Assembly (NCBI RefSeq): GCF_021606685.1
Contig: NZ_WKCB01000042.1
Coordinates: 1 to 48,429 of the forward strand
DNA from: Pseudomonas syringae
Lineage (GTDB): Bacteria > Pseudomonadota > Gammaproteobacteria > Pseudomonadales > Pseudomonadaceae
DNA length: 48,429 nucleotides
Direction of reading: 5' to 3'
Position 1 is the first letter of the stretch, and the number at the start of each line of letters is the position of its first letter. Made by a program: the position numbers and the translations under genes. Shown here one piece after another: positions 46,301-48,429 of the stretch. Under the pieces are notes generated by a model. It was not told the origin of the DNA and did no database searches. It saw nothing but the letters and a program-made list of their open reading frames with translations.

Positions 46301-48429
46301 GACCAAACCAGTCGGCACAGCGCCGAACGCGCCAACCGTCACCACAGGAACGTCCGCCACCGGGTGGATATCCACGGTGATGACCTTGGTGTCGCTGTAG
46401 GAATTGCCGTCGGTAGCCTGGAATTTCAGCTGGGTGTAATCGCTCTGCATGTTGCCCACACCTGTGCCCGCGAAGGTGTTGTCACCCGATTCGTTGGCCG
46501 CCGGGGTGTAACGCACAGTGTGGTTGTCGAAATCAGCCTGGCTGAACGACTTGCCGGCCGAGGTAGCGGTTTTCAGGTCACTCGCGGTAAGCGCGACCCA
46601 CACGCCGTTGACGCTGTACTCGATGGAACCGGCCGGCAGGCTGGTGAACACCACTTTCGGGTTTGCGGAGTCCTCGTCGCTGACGCCGAAGGTCGCCCAG
46701 GTCAATTCGATCGGGGTGTCTTCGTTGCCCTGGATGTAGCCGTTGCTGGCGATTGGCGTGTCATCGACCAACGTCACGGTCGGCTGGCCAGTGCTGTGTG
46801 AGTTGGCGCCGTCAGCGTCGGTCACGGTCAGGTCGATCTTAGGCAACTGGTGACCGGAGTTGACGTAATCCGCGCCCTTCTGCGTCAGCACAACGTTAGT
46901 GCCGGACAGGCTGTAGTAGCCATCCGCGTTGGTGCCGCTGGTGAAGGTGATCTTCAACTGGGCGACCGGTGTTTCTTCATCGCTCGCTGTGAAGGTACCG
47001 GCTACGGTGCCGACTTTGGCGGTGTCCTCAACGATTGTCGCAGGCGTGATCGCGATCACTGGCGCGTCGTTGTGCAGGTTGACGGTTGGCTGCGCTGCGT
47101 TGTGCGAGTTCAGGCCTTCTGGATCGGTGACGGTCAGATCGATTTTCGGCAGCTGGTTACCGGCGTTGACGAAATCTGCGCCCTTCTGGGTCAGCACCAC
47201 GTTGTTGCCGGAGATGCTGTAGTAGCCGCTCGCGTTGGTGGTGCCGGTGAAGGTGATGGTCAGGCCTGCACGTGGTGTTTCTTCGTCGGTCGCGGTGAAA
47301 GTACCGGCGACGGTGCCCACTGCAGCCGAGTTCTCTTCGAGGGTGTTAGCCACGACGGAGATCACCGGCACATCGTTGTGCAGATTGACGGTTGGCTGCG
47401 CTGCGTTATGCGAGTTCAGGCCTTCTGGATCGGTAACGGTCAGGTCGATTTTCGGCAGCTGGTTGCCGGCGTTGACGAAATCTGCGCCCTTCTGGGTCAG
47501 CACCACGTTGTTACCGGAGATGCTGTAGTAGCCGTCTACGTTGGTGGTGCCGGTGAAGGTGATGGTCAGGCCCGCACGTGGTGTTTCTTCGTCGGTCGCG
47601 GTGAAGGTACCGGCGACGGTGCCCGCAGTGGCGGAGTTCTCTTCGAGGGTGTTAGCCACGACGGAGATCACTGGCACATCGTTGTGCAGGTTGACGGTCG
47701 GCTGCGCTGCGTTATGCGAGTTCAGACCTTCTGGATCGGTGACGGTCAGGTCGATCTTAGGCAGTTGATTGCCAGCGTTGACGAAGTCAGCGCCTTTTTG
47801 CGTCAGCACCACGTTGTTACCGGAGATGCTGTAGTAGCCAGCTGCGTTGGTGGTGCCGGTGAAGCTGATTGTCAGACCCGAGCGCGGGGTTTCTTCGTCG
47901 GTTGCTGTGAAAGTACCGGCGACGGTGCCCACAGTGGCGGAGTTCTCTTCGAGGGTATTAGCCACGACGGAGATCACCGGCACATCGTTATGCAGATTGA
48001 CGGTTGGCTGCGCGGCGCTATGCGAGTTCAGGCCTTCTGGATCGGTGACGGTTAGGTCGATTTTCGGCAGCTGGTTGCCAGCGTTAACGAAGTCCGCACC
48101 TTTCTGGGTGAGCACCACGCTGTTGCCGGAGATGCTGTAGTAGCCGTCTACGTTGGTGGTGCCGGTGAAGCTGATAGTCAGGCCCGCACGAGGAGTTTCT
48201 TCGTCGGTCGCCGTGAAAGTACCCGCGACGGTGCCCGCAGTAGCCGAGTTCTCTTCGAGGGTATTGGCCACGATGGAGATCACCGGCACATCGTTGTGCA
48301 GGTTGACGGTTGGCTGCGCTGCGTTATGCGAGTTCAGGCCTTCTGGATCGGTAACGGTCAGGTCGATTTTCGGCAGCTGGTTGCCGGCGTTGACGAAATC
48401 TGCGCCCTTCTGGGTCAGCACCACGTTGT
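43301..48429 (-). CDS. lapA: LapA giant RTX adhesin, C-terminal 1,709 residues (5' end outside window)
   Basis: Open to the right edge of the window. From the N-side: about five repeats of 102 residues (each with NLHNDVPVISVVANTLEENS and VVLTQKGADFVNAGNQLPKI), the last diverged. Then a Ser/Thr-rich beta region with a PA14-like segment (YLEAGKSYTFTGTADDSLAI), further Ig-like units, and a von Willebrand A domain with the MIDAS motif FIVDTSGSIG. RTX calcium-binding nonapeptides (GNDILFGQGGNDTLNGGAGN) and the type I secretion signal end in a beta-rich tail. Secreted by LapBCE and anchored at its N-terminus (LapG site, not in the window). Identified as LapA by the adjacent lapGD. Confidence 0.93.
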   Translation of the reverse strand, partial: NVVLTQKGADFVNAGNQLPKIDLTVTDPEGLNSHNAAQPTVNLHNDVPVISIVANTLEENSATAGTVAGTFTATDEETPRAGLTISFTGTTNVDGYYSISGNSVVLTQKGADFVNAGNQLPKIDLTVTDPEGLNSHSAAQPTVNLHNDVPVISVVANTLEENSATVGTVAGTFTATDEETPRSGLTISFTGTTNAAGYYSISGNNVVLTQKGADFVNAGNQLPKIDLTVTDPEGLNSHNAAQPTVNLHNDVPVISVVANTLEENSATAGTVAGTFTATDEETPRAGLTITFTGTTNVDGYYSISGNNVVLTQKGADFVNAGNQLPKIDLTVTDPEGLNSHNAAQPTVNLHNDVPVISVVANTLEENSAAVGTVAGTFTATDEETPRAGLTITFTGTTNASGYYSISGNNVVLTQKGADFVNAGNQLPKIDLTVTDPEGLNSHNAAQPTVNLHNDAPVIAITPATIVEDTAKVGTVAGTFTASDEETPVAQLKITFTSGTNADGYYSLSGTNVVLTQKGADYVNSGHQLPKIDLTVTDADGANSHSTGQPTVTLVDDTPIASNGYIQGNEDTPIELTWATFGVSDEDSANPKVVFTSLPAGSIEYSVNGVWVALTASDLKTATSAGKSFSQADFDNHTVRYTPAANESGDNTFAGTGVGNMQSDYTQLKFQATDGNSYSDTKVITVDIHPVADVPVVTVGAFGAVPTGLVIQTWTGGTLRNDLGTNGNGVVNSSDLIRVIDAKTAASAASTGVTSNVSNSNVVDGTATKVSGLIYLEAGKSYTFTGTADDSLAITVGGKLVATETWSKGSAITGSSYTPTESGYYTLDIYHYNQAGAGNYDVNVSINNGVSMSLGNSGLQTYTSVEALKAAGAVLGDSHVVNGEGYYTGYVYNRGLEDTAIKVSPITTTFVDNDGSESHKVEISGLPAGTVITDGTTGQSITSNGSGTLYDVSTWNLKTLTVTPLKDSTASFDITVKATATELSTGASAVTTGKVSIVITAVNDAPTLDLSTADGSVATGFSTSYTERGTSGVAITGSVAIADVDSTQMQSATITLKNASSGDVLSSSLVAVGGTYKGITLTSVGTDVSGKIVLTLSGVADAATYKTLLESFQYSSTSKYPTLGDRTIDVSVTDNEGGNSVSSLAATTTITVKPQVYTSVMEGGAAADTIDLGSTSTNNIVVGDKGGITTPGTNYNIAFIVDTSGSIGPSAMTSIKSQLSTIFDTLIANAKLTGSGVVKVLLVDFDTKVESQVSVNLADQAAAKDALQAVLNSMSSNSTDVTNYQDAFNTATAWFKSSEATSNASAKNLTYFITDGAPNVYNYTYGNIALGATSRNGDTVYFDSKVNSKTYTLGQSTAITATVYGKTQVIVDTDGKVYSYNSSGTKTFEGYVVSDGRGGFDVAGAVGNSSYYYDYPLEMAKAAYAALTTAVKGGVEVQAIGLGSDIDSTVLKQFDSDKVVANIDTAKLADAITGHTADTGADSVSGGSGNDIIFGDLISYKGQEGSAALKAFAAEKLATTVDQIDDRTLHQYITEHVQDVGALANASNIYGTSDGGDSLIGNAGNDILFGQGGNDTLNGGAGNDILVGGKGNDILTGGAGADTFVWLKGDTNTNGGFDQITDFKHSEGDKLDLSDLLQGNNDNNLSSYLKLTTDSSGNSTLSVSSTGSFTTSGGTADVTIKVDGANWGSGSAAINNLIAGGDLTVKHHD
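46750..48429 (-). repeat. 306-bp tandem repeats inside lapA
   Basis: Units of 306 bp (102 codons) recur with start points at multiples of 306; corresponding sites are seen at 46929, 47235, 47541 and 47847. Four are nearly identical at the DNA level and the most C-terminal is clearly diverged. The array continues past the window edge. High identity favours copy-number change by recombination. Confidence 0.9.

Noticed and set aside
43307..48055. Open frames of 1,164 and 401 codons opposite lapA
   Set aside because: Antisense shadows of a repetitive GC-rich coding region; the second repeats itself with the 306-bp period of lapA and has no ribosome site or motifs.
46750..48429. CRISPR array
   Set aside because: The repeats are 306-bp coding units without spacers.

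Overview
The window is chromosomal DNA of a high-GC gammaproteobacterium, almost certainly a Pseudomonas of the fluorescens group. The evidence is the gene order hisB-hisH-DUF2164-hisA-hisF, the order lapG-lapD-small gene-lapA, two REPIN-type repeats with the GTGGGAGGGGGCTTGC signature, and gene products typical of that genus.

Layout. Bases 1-660 carry the 3' end of an unrecognised gene. From 613 to 4481 (minus strand) lie a periplasmic solute-binding protein gene and the late histidine operon, with a TATAAT promoter ahead of hisB. A REPIN and an OFA-family MFS transporter follow. From 6656 a plus-strand unit asmA-mutY-yggX is coupled by ATGA overlaps and ends just before a tRNA-Phe gene with its own near-consensus promoter.

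Bases 10451-26156 form a genomic island inserted in tRNA-Phe. The tRNA 3' end is partly duplicated at 26134-26156 as the distal attachment site. The island holds a decayed tyrosine integrase, a chain of six ATGA-coupled small phage-type genes (HTH_39-like, Rha, Ash-like, a primase-C-terminus-like protein and others), an orphan lambda gpI-type tail gene, two lipoproteins, a DUF6998 putative nuclease-fold protein, a DUF5677 protein, a chemoreceptor, broken regulators, a MITE-like element and small membrane or hypothetical genes. Two features are unusual. (1) A compact RNA switch lies inside the Ash-like gene. It has a seqA-like site, overlapping anti-terminator and terminator hairpins, a three-way-junction RNA whose exposed loop is complementary to seqA, and a second complementary site downstream. 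This matches the logic of satellite phage P4 immunity by transcription termination. (2) At least a dozen short direct-repeat pairs with 10-13 bp spacing are scattered along the island. Their repeated word differs from pair to pair but matches within each pair. They look like arm-type sites of many different lost integrases, as if the locus were a graveyard of serial insertions.

After the island come core-type genes: a lipoprotein, an ArnT-like glycosyltransferase, an ACR3/BASS-type transporter, an alpha/beta hydrolase, a DUF1016 (YhcG-like) nuclease, a small basic protein, a second REPIN and a GabP-type permease. Next is a complete basic-amino-acid ABC transporter operon (ATPase, binding protein, two permeases), with an internal hairpin after the binding-protein gene and a methyltransferase gene overlapping its end. 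A convergent orphan bcsQ/wssA-like gene follows. The window ends in the Lap biofilm module: LapG protease, LapD c-di-GMP receptor, the small protein usually found between lapD and lapA, and the C-terminal 1,709 residues of the giant RTX adhesin LapA, which runs off the right edge. LapD holds LapG away from the LapA N-terminus when c-di-GMP is high, so the adhesin stays on the surface.
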